DNA from: Dyadobacter psychrotolerans
GTDB lineage: Bacteria > Bacteroidota > Bacteroidia > Cytophagales > Spirosomataceae
NCBI RefSeq assembly: GCF_004349265.1
Contig: NZ_SMFL01000010.1
Coordinates: 62,001-126,000 of the forward strand
Direction: 5' to 3'
Length of the DNA: 64,000 bases
Shown: positions 26,706-35,479 of the stretch, one piece after another
Numbering within the stretch: position 1 is the stretch's first letter
Layout of the letters: each line of letters starts with the position of its first letter
The notes under the pieces: model-generated
Databases searched by the model: none
What the model saw: only the letters and a program-made list of their open reading frames with translations
Told to the model about the DNA's origin: nothing
Translations under genes and position numbers: made by a program

Positions 26706-28352
26706 CTAGAAATTCGGGTTCTTAATTGCTGCTCCGGTTGTCGGATTAAGTTCGGCTTCATCAGCAGGCACATCCCAATAATCCATGAAGTTGTAGTTGA
26801 CGGTAACGTTGGTATGTACCTTCTCATTCAGGTAAAACGTATTTCCATAACCACCTCCGCCTTTAGAAATATCATAGGTAATCCCCCACCTTCTATAGTT
26901 GTAGAACGACAACCCTCTGAATGCAAGCGCTACTCTACTTTCCAAAAAAAGCTCCTTCATCGCTGCGGCTTCCGTAGTAACTGTCACCGCTACCGGAGCT
27001 ATACCGGCTCCCATATGGCTCCGAACGGCGTCAACATAACCTAAGCCAGTTGCAATGGAGCCCAGTCTGATGTTTGCCTCTGCCAGCATCAGGGCATTTT
27101 CTTCATAGCTTCCAGCAATGAAAAGCTCGTACTCACCTATCTCACGGCTTCCATAATCATAAATACCCTTACCCACGAGGCCATTGGTATTGGTATGCCG
27201 GGTACCAAAGAACGTATGCCCAAACGACGCAGTCCCAAAATTCCCCAACCGGGCATCGCCGGCCTTGAAATTTTGAACGAACCGCTCACTGATATGGAAG
27301 GTTGGACTAGGGCCGACAGACAACGAAGCTGCGGTTCCTCCGCCGGCAGTAAAGAAGCCATTGGTGGATAAGGATCTACCGGTAAAGACGACATCTCCCT
27401 GCTGGATGCCATTAGTTGCCAGTTTTAATACCTCCTGCCAATTTGCAGCGGTCATCTTTGGGATGGTTGCTCCAGTGATCGTGGCCGAAGGATTGCCGTT
27501 GACAAACGGGGCAAGGTGGTTGACCAGGATGTTGCGGGCCAGCATCGTGTTTACATTACGTTTCCATACTGCAACCGAAGGCACCCCGCCATTCCCCGTT
27601 TGCGTAAAAGCCGGAATGAGACTGGTAAGAATATTGGAATAGGTGGATTGATCACTTACACCGTCCAATGTAGTAGCAGCCAATTTAAAATAATAGTTGG
27701 ATCTTTCAATCACCGCATCCTGGGTTACGTAATTACTGGAGGTCGCCCCGAATTCATCAATAATCAGACCTGAGTAGTACATTGAGCCAATGGACGCATA
27801 AGCGTACCCTTTCCACCAATAGCACCAAGCTTCAAAAGTTGCCTTTGTTGATGCATCGCTGGTAATCGTTGGAATGAGAGTAAGCACTTGGTTGCAACCG
27901 TTGTTGAGCGCATACATATTTAGCCATTGATAATAAGTGGCATTGTAGCCCGAGCCCGTACGGGCACGCGTATTATTATCTCTCATTTCAGTAACATTAG
28001 AAATGGCGGTTTCAACTTTGGTACCGTCTGGAAGGGTAAAATAATTGGCCTGCCCTATCCGGTTTATGTTCTGGTTGAGGGCAGTTATTGCCCCCACCAT
28101 ATCACCCAATAACTCCTGGTAACCGTACGGCAGCGAAAAATAACTATTTCCCAACCAGTCATCGCCGTCGTAAAAACCATCGCGATAAACCACCCCCTGT
28201 GCAAGGGAGCTCAGACCACTCACCGAAGTGACGTTAGCGGACAGGGTAGGAGAATTTGGGTTACCTACCTCAAGCTGATCTTTGCAGGCAAAATTGCCTC
28301 CCATCACGAATGCTATCATCAGCACCCAAATGAATTTGCTTTTTATTATCAT
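26706..28352 (-). CDS. SusD/RagB family nutrient-binding outer membrane lipoprotein (pair 2)
   Basis: Surface lipoprotein partner of the SusC protein encoded 19 bases upstream. It has 548 residues; the signal peptide MIIKSKFIWVLMIAFVMGGN is followed by FAC with the lipid cysteine at residue 23, then KDQLEVGNPNSP, a common start of this SusD subgroup. The C-terminal half carries ALMLAEANIRLG and FLESRVALAFRGLSFYNYRRWG, corresponding to the conserved family block. It differs strongly from the pair 1 SusD, so this is not a local duplication. Together with the SusC and the secreted M20 hydrolase downstream it suggests capture and cleavage of an amide-bonded nutrient. Confidence 0.95.
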   Translation of the reverse strand: MIIKSKFIWVLMIAFVMGGNFACKDQLEVGNPNSPTLSANVTSVSGLSSLAQGVVYRDGFYDGDDWLGNSYFSLPYGYQELLGDMVGAITALNQNINRIGQANYFTLPDGTKVETAISNVTEMRDNNTRARTGSGYNATYYQWLNMYALNNGCNQVLTLIPTITSDASTKATFEAWCYWWKGYAYASIGSMYYSGLIIDEFGATSSNYVTQDAVIERSNYYFKLAATTLDGVSDQSTYSNILTSLIPAFTQTGNGGVPSVAVWKRNVNTMLARNILVNHLAPFVNGNPSATITGATIPKMTAANWQEVLKLATNGIQQGDVVFTGRSLSTNGFFTAGGGTAASLSVGPSPTFHISERFVQNFKAGDARLGNFGTASFGHTFFGTRHTNTNGLVGKGIYDYGSREIGEYELFIAGSYEENALMLAEANIRLGSIATGLGYVDAVRSHMGAGIAPVAVTVTTEAAAMKELFLESRVALAFRGLSFYNYRRWGITYDISKGGGGYGNTFYLNEKVHTNVTVNYNFMDYWDVPADEAELNPTTGAAIKNPNF

Positions 28353-28371
28353 AATTCGATTTGTTAATGTA

Positions 28372-31300
28372 TCAGAATGAAAGATTTAAACCGGCCTGAT
28401 ATGATTTGGTGTTTGGCATAGTTCCGTTATCAACACCACGGTCGAAGGAAGAATTGGCGGTCGTAGCTGAACTAATCTCCGGATCAAAGCCTGTATACTT
28501 CGTAAAGGTGAGAATGTTCCTGCCGGTCAATATCAGTTCAATCTTTTTGAAGTATTTCAGTTTCACAAATCGAGTCACATCGAAGCCGAGCGATACGTTA
28601 CGCAGCCTAACAAAAGAAGCATCTTCGTAGTAATAATCTTTTGTTGCATTACCTCCACCGTTACGGCTATTGCTCGCACCTGCACCTGCACCTGCATAAG
28701 CGCTCATGTAATATGCCGTGTAGGCTGCTGTTTGTCCACCAATGGTTACAGGCGTTGCAAAATCTTTATGGATTGCGTCGCGGTACATCCACTCCCTTAC
28801 TTGGTTGTACAGATGGCTTTTATACACCCAGTCGAACTGGAAGCCCAATGACAACCCCTTATATCGCAAATTATTGATAAACGAGGAGTTGAATTTAGGG
28901 TTAGGGTCGCCAAACGAAGTAGCGGTCGATTCCCATTGGATTGCCTTGGTATTGATGTTGACCACACGCCCGTCCACAATGTCGTAGTTGTTCACGTCTG
29001 CTTCTTGGATGAAACGGGTTCCATCCGCCTTCAATTGATTGACGCTGGTCAGTGCTTTATATCCGAATATCTGCCCTATTTTTTGTCCCGCACTCAAGGT
29101 GAGCGCCGAGCTTCCAGCCGATGAGGTCAGGATAATGTCCGCCCCGCCCGCAATAGCATCGACTTTCGATGTTTGCTTGCCGAAGTTGGCGGTAAAATCC
29201 CACCTAAGATCCTTTGTTCTAATCACGGGCAAATTCAACGAAAACTGTATCCCATGAGAAGACATCTCGATGGCATTGGTCAACGATCTTACGGTACCGG
29301 TGGAAATAGGTTGGCTGACCGAATAGATCACATCCTCACTGGATCTCTTCCAATAAGTAAAAGAAAAATTCACTTCCTTTAACCAGTTGCTGTTTTTGTT
29401 CAATACCAACGTGAGATCCGTCCCTAATTCGAGCTCTTTCGAAATTTCCACTTTCAGGTTCGGGTTATTAACTGTCGAAGGATTGGCATAATAAATCTGA
29501 TCACCCAGGTTACCCTGGCTCAGCACCGGGTAACGGTCGAATGCCCCTGGCTGGATACCGGCTTCGCCGTAAGCCGCCCTGAGCTTAAAATAAGGGAGAA
29601 TGGGTTCTATGCCACGCCAAAAATTAAAAGCAGAAGGTGCAAAGAACCCGTCATAATGTGGAAAGGTAGCAGGCTTGGAGCCTCCGCCAAATGCGGAAGA
29701 CCAATCGCTCCGAAAACCAACAGTTACTCCTGCATAATCTCCGAAATTAATTTTCTGATTGACTAAATAGCCGTAGGTGACAAATTTTTGCTCGTAATCG
29801 CGCAAAACTGACTGCTCGCTGGTGGACGACATATTGATTGGTGGTACCAGTGGCAGCGCATAACCGTATGTATTATACTCAGCATACAACTTCTTCCGAT
29901 AATCGAACGAAACCTGCGTTGAAGTTTCGATAGGGATATTCCAACCGAAATCCTTCTTAAAATCGGTGTAAATGAAAGCGCTGCCCAGGAAATTCTGGAA
30001 ACTATTCTTGTACTGATAATTATAAATGTCACCTGCCAGGTCGGAAGCAGCACTATAAAAGCTGGTGTTAATGTTTTCCGTCTGGTTCAAAGTTGTCTGG
30101 CGCACGCTTTGGTTTTTGTAGTTGATCCCGTAGGATGCATCCAGCGTCAAAAACTTATTGACCATGTAGTTCGCATTGAAATTCTGGATCACGTCCACCT
30201 TCTGGTCGTCAGAGGATTTATAGTAAGCGTCATAGTACGGATTCCACGCATTGACCGACACAATGCCTGCACGTTGTTGACCGATTGGCGTACCATCGTC
30301 ATACGTTTTATAAAGGTCGAAGAAAGGTGAAGTATTTAAGAAGCTCCAGACCAGTCCTGTATCGCCCGGTCGGTCTCCCAAGCCGAAATCGGTTCCTCCT
30401 CCTCCTCCAAGTCCTGCATCTATATTATTTGTCGTATATACGAGCTGGGTAGTGGACCGTATTTTAAAGTTCTTAAAAAGCTCGGTTCCTATGTTGGCAC
30501 TCAGATTGGTCCGCTTATAGTGCCCATTATTCATGATAGGCGTCAGCGCATCGCTATGCGAAAGCGAAAGCGAATAATCCGATTTGTCGCCACCACCTGA
30601 AACACTTAAGTTATGGTTCCACGTATTGCCAGTTTTAAATATCTGCTTGAAGTGATCGTAAAACTTCAGGTTGGCATTGTATGGCTTATCTGAGATATTT
30701 TCCGGCGAAAGCACCGCCCATCTCGTGTTCCTGGCGCCCAAAGTACCACCGCTAGGCGACAGCCACGGGTTCTCATAGGCTATCCCGGTTATTGCGTCCA
30801 CCTCGCTATACTCAAGAATCTTTCCATTAACATCAACTATGTTATTGCTTGCGTCTGTTAGCCAGGAGTGTAGGTTGGCTTTGTTCACATTACCGCTATT
30901 AATAAAGGTATTTTGAGAGTAACTGGCAGAATAATTGATTGATACAGGTCCCTTCTTACCCTTTTTTGAGAAGATTTGTATTACACCATTAGCACCTTGC
31001 GCTCCATAAAGAGCCGAAGCTGCAGCACCTTGGACAACTTCTACACGTTCGACATTGCTCAGGTCCAACGAATTCATGTCTGTCGCCCCCAATTGGATAC
31101 CATCCAGCATGATCAGGGGTTTGGTACCACCTTGCACGGAATTGATACCTCTCAGCACGATATTGACCGGGTCGCCGGGGTTTCCACTGGTCGTAGATAT
31201 CTGAGCACCAGGGATTTTACCGATCAAAGCCTGATCAATGGAAGCTGTGGGCGCCTGGGGAAGATCCTTGGCTGAGACACTCTCCACGGCAATACCCAGC

Positions 31301-31653
31301 CTTGCTTTGGAAGTAGCAACGCCACTACCTGTCACCACGACTTCTGCTAAGCTTTGGATGTCACTCACAAGCTTCACGTCAATGATTGTTTGGTTCGCAA
31401 TTGAAACCTCTTTGGTCACCATCCCAACGAAGCTGAAAATTAGCTTGGCATTAACAGGAACCTGAATCTTGTAAAAGCCATCCATACCCGTTGTAGTACC
31501 AATGTTAGTACCTAATACCAAAATGCTAACTCCCGGTATCGCCGACTCGTCGTCCGCCGCTGTCACTTTCCCTGAGATCGCTTTTTCCTGCGCCCGGAGC
31601 AATGAAGGAATCATCAGAAAGCATAACATGCCCAATAATAAAATACGCATCAT
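28372..31653 (-). CDS. SusC/RagA family TonB-linked outer membrane receptor (pair 2)
   Basis: A 1093-residue importer forming a pair with the SusD downstream. Signal peptide to about residue 21 (ending SLLRAQ), carboxypeptidase-regulatory-like domain about 25-100 (ESAIPGVSILVLGTNIGTTT), plug about 110-225 with KPLIMLDGIQLGATDMNSLD and SALYGAQGANGVIQIFSKKG, then the barrel ending SYQAGLNLSF. The start is one of two adjacent ATGs (31653 and 31650). The central barrel region contains glycine runs (GLGGGGGTDFG, near residue 415). Transcription appears to begin in the long AT-rich stretch to the right. It is divergent in sequence from pair 1. Confidence 0.95.
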   Translation of the reverse strand: MMRILLLGMLCFLMIPSLLRAQEKAISGKVTAADDESAIPGVSILVLGTNIGTTTGMDGFYKIQVPVNAKLIFSFVGMVTKEVSIANQTIIDVKLVSDIQSLAEVVVTGSGVATSKARLGIAVESVSAKDLPQAPTASIDQALIGKIPGAQISTTSGNPGDPVNIVLRGINSVQGGTKPLIMLDGIQLGATDMNSLDLSNVERVEVVQGAAASALYGAQGANGVIQIFSKKGKKGPVSINYSASYSQNTFINSGNVNKANLHSWLTDASNNIVDVNGKILEYSEVDAITGIAYENPWLSPSGGTLGARNTRWAVLSPENISDKPYNANLKFYDHFKQIFKTGNTWNHNLSVSGGGDKSDYSLSLSHSDALTPIMNNGHYKRTNLSANIGTELFKNFKIRSTTQLVYTTNNIDAGLGGGGGTDFGLGDRPGDTGLVWSFLNTSPFFDLYKTYDDGTPIGQQRAGIVSVNAWNPYYDAYYKSSDDQKVDVIQNFNANYMVNKFLTLDASYGINYKNQSVRQTTLNQTENINTSFYSAASDLAGDIYNYQYKNSFQNFLGSAFIYTDFKKDFGWNIPIETSTQVSFDYRKKLYAEYNTYGYALPLVPPINMSSTSEQSVLRDYEQKFVTYGYLVNQKINFGDYAGVTVGFRSDWSSAFGGGSKPATFPHYDGFFAPSAFNFWRGIEPILPYFKLRAAYGEAGIQPGAFDRYPVLSQGNLGDQIYYANPSTVNNPNLKVEISKELELGTDLTLVLNKNSNWLKEVNFSFTYWKRSSEDVIYSVSQPISTGTVRSLTNAIEMSSHGIQFSLNLPVIRTKDLRWDFTANFGKQTSKVDAIAGGADIILTSSAGSSALTLSAGQKIGQIFGYKALTSVNQLKADGTRFIQEADVNNYDIVDGRVVNINTKAIQWESTATSFGDPNPKFNSSFINNLRYKGLSLGFQFDWVYKSHLYNQVREWMYRDAIHKDFATPVTIGGQTAAYTAYYMSAYAGAGAGASNSRNGGGNATKDYYYEDASFVRLRNVSLGFDVTRFVKLKYFKKIELILTGRNILTFTKYTGFDPEISSATTANSSFDRGVDNGTMPNTKSYQAGLNLSF

Positions 31654-32620
31654 AAAACTTTAAGTTAGGTTAATAGATAAAAAAACTCCTTGGACAAACA
31701 CATTACTTAAAAAACACAACAATACTTCGTTGGACGCTGATATGAGTTCGCAAGAACCCATTCTCAAATTCCGGAACACATGTACCAGACAGAAAAAAAG
31801 TGCGATAGATGAATTTTCCCACAGATGGCCGCCGGTTGCAGGTCGCTCCGATTTAAGAAAGGTTACCACCGACAAACCAAAAGAGCGATATGATATTGAT
31901 TACGGACCTGAAAATACCATAGCACTCTCCACGTCCCGGCATTCACTGCCAAACATCATACAGTGTCGATCAATTAGCCAAATGAAGTATCAACTCCATA
32001 CCTTACATGGCTAGCTCCATGGAATGAAAAAACGATGCTCAACTTTAAAACTCATTTCATCCGCGTTATAGTTAGGTTACTGACAGTACAAATACTTAAA
32101 TCGAAAGTAAATAAAGAAAAATACAATACAAAAATTTATATATTTACGATTTTCCAAAATTTTACACTAATAAGTGTCCTGTATAACAATATTTTATTCT
32201 GTAAAAATTGAATTTTACCCACTTTTGCGTCAAATTAAATAATATATTCCTGTTAAATATTTAATTAATACCAATAATCTGGATTTTGTAACTGATAAGC
32301 ACATTTATGAGACCTAAAAAAATATTTATTTTATCCTACTAATACTTTCATAAACAATAAAATAATTTTCCCCTCCTCACATATTTTGCAGGTATAATAT
32401 AAACATTTTGAGGTACTTAGATGTAACTATCGGTTAGTTTCGATCGATGTTATCCAGTTAAAAGATCGCAGAATAATATAAGTTCACGTGATATTTCACC
32501 AAGCAATAGGTTGTTACAATAAAAAATAAGTGGAGACTAAGAATTCGAAAGAGTTTCCGGGAAGAACTGGCACTTTTCCACAGCTTTTCTTAGGTTTGTC
32601 GGTATCAAACCAAAACAGCT
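31654..32620. other. Long AT-rich region without a convincing gene
   Basis: About 970 bases. The portion 31654-32020 contains two overlapping frames (71 and 94 codons) on opposite strands with no family resemblance, neither of which looks coding. From about 32040 to 32560 the sequence is strongly AT-rich with stop codons in all frames and no clear inverted repeat. The right-hand promoter of the SusC gene at 31653 must lie here. I see no tRNA, repeat or insertion-sequence end. Confidence 0.6.
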
Positions 32621-32785
32621 ATGACTATTAAAAACGAAAGTGAATACGAAAAGGCTTCGGAGCGGGCCGATGAGATTTTTGGAGCTAAAAAAGGAAGCCC
32701 GGAGGATATAGAATTACAGGAGTTACTTAAAGCGATAAAGGCTTATGAGGATGATTTTGTGAAGATGCTGAAGGGGGAGAATTAG
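32621..32785 (+). CDS. Small protein resembling the N-terminus of HigA-type (COG5499) antitoxins
   Basis: ATG at 32621 to TAG at 32785 encodes 54 residues: MTIKNESEYEKASERADEIF, then GAKKGSPEDIELQELLKAIK and AYEDDFVKMLKGEN. The pattern (TIKNExEYExAxxRxxEIFxAKKGSPExxELxxLxxxIxAYE) resembles the helical N-terminal part of COG5499 HTH antitoxins of the HigA type, but the DNA-binding HTH domain that should follow is absent. It may be a free-standing small protein or the remainder of a broken antitoxin. No HigB-like toxin is upstream. It converges on the PIN-domain toxin gene with only 13 bases between stop codons. The reading frame is intact and codon-like. Confidence 0.55.
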   Translation: MTIKNESEYEKASERADEIFGAKKGSPEDIELQELLKAIKAYEDDFVKMLKGEN

Positions 32786-32798
32786 AGAGCTTAATATT

Positions 32799-33203
32799 TC
32801 AATTAAATGGATTGGAAATAGTTAGTGTGCCACTAACAATGAGGCCATCCTGCATAGCTTCTGAAAACAAGGTGGAACACTTTACTTCAATCGCCGAAGC
32901 AACGATTATTGAGTCGAAGAATTGAAAATCATAGCGTTTGATCAAATCTATTGCTGCCTTCATGGTGGACTCTTCTAAACCAACACATAAACAATCACTT
33001 ATTAGATCAGCCCAAATACCGATAATATCACTTTTGGAGTAACCAAATTTCTTTTTACATACATTTCCGACTTCTACTAGAACCTGAGAATTAATATATG
33101 GAGAGCCTGCAATTATTCTTTCTGCAATTTCTTTCTTGGCACCGTCTTTATCGAATAGATAAAGAATAACATTGGAGTCAACAAAAACGTTAGTCGAAGT
33201 CAT
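32799..33203 (-). CDS. PIN-domain ribonuclease toxin (VapC-like)
   Basis: Toxin of a type II toxin-antitoxin pair, predicted to cut RNA with magnesium. From ATG 33203 (MTSTNVFVDSNVILYLFDKD) it has 134 residues; a start six codons upstream is possible. The acidic PIN residues are visible: D9 in FVDSN, E44 in VLVEVGN, D97 in FFDSIIVASA, and D119 near the C-terminus (SEAMQDG). The start overlaps the stop of the antitoxin gene by 14 bases, the usual coupled arrangement with the antitoxin first. Known VapC toxins target initiator tRNA or rRNA; the target here is unknown. Confidence 0.88.
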   Translation of the reverse strand: MTSTNVFVDSNVILYLFDKDGAKKEIAERIIAGSPYINSQVLVEVGNVCKKKFGYSKSDIIGIWADLISDCLCVGLEESTMKAAIDLIKRYDFQFFDSIIVASAIEVKCSTLFSEAMQDGLIVSGTLTISNPFN

Positions 33204-33417
33204 TAGCTTCCTCACGGTCAAAAGTAAAATCGGACAGATTTACCCGCGGATAAACTGAATACTTATCTTTTACAGCTTTTAGCCTATCAGACAAACTCTT
33301 CATAACATCTGTTTTTTTCTCAACAACAGCTATTACCCGTACCTCCTCACCAACAAAACTCTCTGGAAGCTGAATGGTAATCGAAGCCTTATCCGGTATA
33401 ATTGTTTGCGTAAACAT
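33190..33417 (-). CDS. Antitoxin partner of the PIN-domain toxin
   Basis: A 75-residue protein directly upstream of, and overlapping, the PIN toxin gene, which identifies it as the antitoxin by position. The N-terminal half (TIIPDKASITIQLPESFVGE followed by EVRVIAVVEKK) is beta-rich, as in proteins of the AbrB/MazE or DUF2281 type, and the C-terminal half (SVYPRVNLSDFTFDREEAND) is acidic and likely disordered until it wraps around the toxin. It lacks an obvious HTH or ribbon-helix-helix motif, so the DNA-binding mode is uncertain. Autoregulation would act on the 87-base gap to its right. Confidence 0.75.
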   Translation of the reverse strand: MFTQTIIPDKASITIQLPESFVGEEVRVIAVVEKKTDVMKSLSDRLKAVKDKYSVYPRVNLSDFTFDREEANDFD

Positions 33418-33504
33418 GACTAAAACCTGGTTATTTGAACAGTCAACAAAACGAAGTTACAAAACTATCAGACAATTAATAAACCTTAACCTAATTGAAT
33501 TCGG

Positions 33505-34140
33505 TCACAAAAGGTTTAGTTTCAGCCCTTCCACCTTTTCACAACGGGAGACGAAACGTTCAATAAGTGTTGTCCGAACTTCCACAACCATGCTGCATTC
33601 CATTTCAAAATGCTGTTCGGTAACAGGGAGTTCCATCTCTTTTACAATCCGCATCACATCGTTCATCTGTATATAAGAAAATATCAGCTTATAATTTTGA
33701 AACAGATGAGAAGTGATTATTTCTGCTTCTTCCAAAGCCAGTTCCGTTGCCGTTTTGTACGCATTGATCAAGCCCGGCACACCAAGCAGAGTTCCGCCAA
33801 AGTAGCGCACCACCACAACCAGAATATTGGTAACATCTTTTGAGTAAAGTGTATTCAGAATCGGCCGCCCGGCTGTTCCGGACGGTTCTCCGTCGTCGCT
33901 CATGCGGTAACTCATACGATCCAATCCCAGTCGGTAGGCATAACAATGATGCACCGCTTTGGGATGCAGTTCACGTAATTCGGCAAGGTTTAATTTTGCT
34001 TCATTTTCATTTCGGACCGGAAAAGCGTATGATAGAAACTTGCTGCCCTTGTCTTTGAAAAATCCTTCGGCATTTCCCGAAATGGTCCTGTAAGTATCGT
34101 CAAATAACACGATTGGCGCGTCTTTTATATTGCTGAACAA
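33505..34140 (-). CDS. YigZ/IMPACT family protein
   Basis: Conserved cytoplasmic protein of 211 residues, related to E. coli YigZ and eukaryotic IMPACT, linked to translation control; its biochemical activity in bacteria is unsettled. The family signature appears as AVHHCYAYRLG, then SDDGEPSGTAGRPIL and VVVVRYFGGTLLGVPGLINA, with a C-terminal ferredoxin-like domain (about 140-211). Only the first ATG is available, so its start overlaps the end of the MFS transporter gene by 41 bases, implying cotranscription with it. That overlap is unusually long but the frame is well supported by family residues from about position 18. Confidence 0.9.
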   Translation of the reverse strand: MFSNIKDAPIVLFDDTYRTISGNAEGFFKDKGSKFLSYAFPVRNENEAKLNLAELRELHPKAVHHCYAYRLGLDRMSYRMSDDGEPSGTAGRPILNTLYSKDVTNILVVVVRYFGGTLLGVPGLINAYKTATELALEEAEIITSHLFQNYKLIFSYIQMNDVMRIVKEMELPVTEQHFEMECSMVVEVRTTLIERFVSRCEKVEGLKLNLL

Positions 34141-35287
34141 AAATGGTATAAACTAGCGCAGCAGCTGCAAATCCTGCCATACAAAGAAAAACCAAAGGAA
34201 GATTTGTACGTTTGTTCGCAAACAGCGCGGCCGACAAAAATGCACCAAGGCCGATACCAGCTTCCAGCGAAATGTACATCGTCGCCAAAGCACGTCCCCG
34301 GTTATGTTCCGCGCTCAGGTCAACCGTCCAGGCAGAAAGAACAGGTGAAAGCACGCCCATAGCCATGCCGAAAAAAGCAGCACCAACTAAAAACATAACA
34401 ACTGAATTTGCATAACCGGTAATAACCATTGATAAAATCAAAATGGAACATCCGGCGATAGTAACCGGAATACGACCATGTTTGTCCGAAATTTTTCCCG
34501 CTGCAAGACGAATTAGTATAGAAAACAGTGTAAAGACCATAAAGTATATACCCCTATTTTTCAATCCTAAATAGCCGCTAAAATCAGGAGCCAAGGTTGC
34601 TACTGCACCAAAACCGAAGTATACCAGGAATGTAATCAGTGCCGGATTCAGCACATCAGGTTCAAAGATATCGCGCCAGGTAATCTGAAACGCCTTCACG
34701 GACAGCGGCTCCTTCACTTTCAAGGTTTCCTTCATATTGAACAGGATCACAATGGAAAGCAGAGCAAATGCGGAAGAAGTATAAAAAAGCACATTCAGTG
34801 AAAATAACTGGCTGATCATACTGCCTACTGCCGGCCCAAAGGCAGAGCCAACACCCATACACATTCCATGTATTCCCATAGCCTCTCCGCGCCTGTCGGC
34901 AGGAACAATATCGGCAACATAAGCGGAAGTACCGGTTGGCTTAAAACCTGTGGAAAAGCCATGAACCAACCTTAAAAGTAAAAACGGCAAAACTGTAGTA
35001 AAAACAGGATAGAGAAAGCCGCACACAAAACACACAATGGACCCGACAGCCATCACCGGAACCCTTCCGATCCGGTCGGTGAGGCGTCCGCTGAATGGTC
35101 TGGACAAGCCTGCTGTTAATGTAAAGAGCCCAATAATATAACCTTTGTACTCCGCTCCGCCCATCGCAGACAAGTAGCTCGGCAGCTCAGGAATAAGCAT
35201 GTTAAAACTGGAAGAAAAAAGAAACGAACTCAGACCCAGCAGCCAGAATTGTGTTGTGAAGATCCCCTTGGAAGCGGTATTTTGCAT
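34100..35287 (-). CDS. MFS transporter
   Basis: Inner-membrane major facilitator with 395 residues and about 12 hydrophobic segments. The loop 2-3 signature is present as GRLTDRIGRVPVM (residues about 65-77) and repeated in the second half as GKISDKHGRIPVTI. The TAYVADIVPADRRGEAMGI region and the overall length place it with drug/sugar:H+ antiporter types such as Bcr or YfcJ-like exporters; the substrate cannot be read from sequence. It overlaps YigZ by 41 bases. The N-terminus MQNTASKGIFTTQFWLLGLS is typical. About 190 bases divide it from the divergent CorA gene. Confidence 0.9.
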   Translation of the reverse strand: MQNTASKGIFTTQFWLLGLSSFLFSSSFNMLIPELPSYLSAMGGAEYKGYIIGLFTLTAGLSRPFSGRLTDRIGRVPVMAVGSIVCFVCGFLYPVFTTVLPFLLLRLVHGFSTGFKPTGTSAYVADIVPADRRGEAMGIHGMCMGVGSAFGPAVGSMISQLFSLNVLFYTSSAFALLSIVILFNMKETLKVKEPLSVKAFQITWRDIFEPDVLNPALITFLVYFGFGAVATLAPDFSGYLGLKNRGIYFMVFTLFSILIRLAAGKISDKHGRIPVTIAGCSILILSMVITGYANSVVMFLVGAAFFGMAMGVLSPVLSAWTVDLSAEHNRGRALATMYISLEAGIGLGAFLSAALFANKRTNLPLVFLCMAGFAAAALVYTIFVQQYKRRANRVI

Positions 35288-35327
35288 CGTGCAAAAATAG
35301 GAATAATATGGAGAAAAGGGATTAAGG

Positions 35328-35467
35328 AAGACGGAGGATGTCTAAATAACGTAACCCGTAGATTGATAAACTTTAATTAAAACATAAAATTCCTGCTACA
35401 TTGTAAATACCCTCTGTTTTCCTTACTCCTTTCTTCCTTTCTCCTTTTTTACCTCCGTCTTTTTTCC
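35328..35467. other. Purine-rich and pyrimidine-rich tracts between the MFS and corA genes
   Basis: The + strand carries a purine-rich run at 35311-35337 (GAGAAAAGGG, AAGACGGAGG) and a long pyrimidine-rich run at about 35410-35467 with few purines, ending CCTCCGTCTTTTTT. AAGACGGAGG (35328-35337) is the exact complement of CCTCCGTCTT (35452-35461), so the two could form a long imperfect hairpin or a triplex-type structure in front of corA. Confidence 0.45.
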
Positions 35468-35479
35468 CAATTTTAAAAA

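Noticed and set aside
31730..32014. A 94-codon plus-strand frame in the gene-poor region, overlapping a 71-codon minus-strand frame
   Set aside because: Neither has a signal peptide, domain or coding-like periodicity that I can see; they overlap each other and border AT-rich non-coding sequence.
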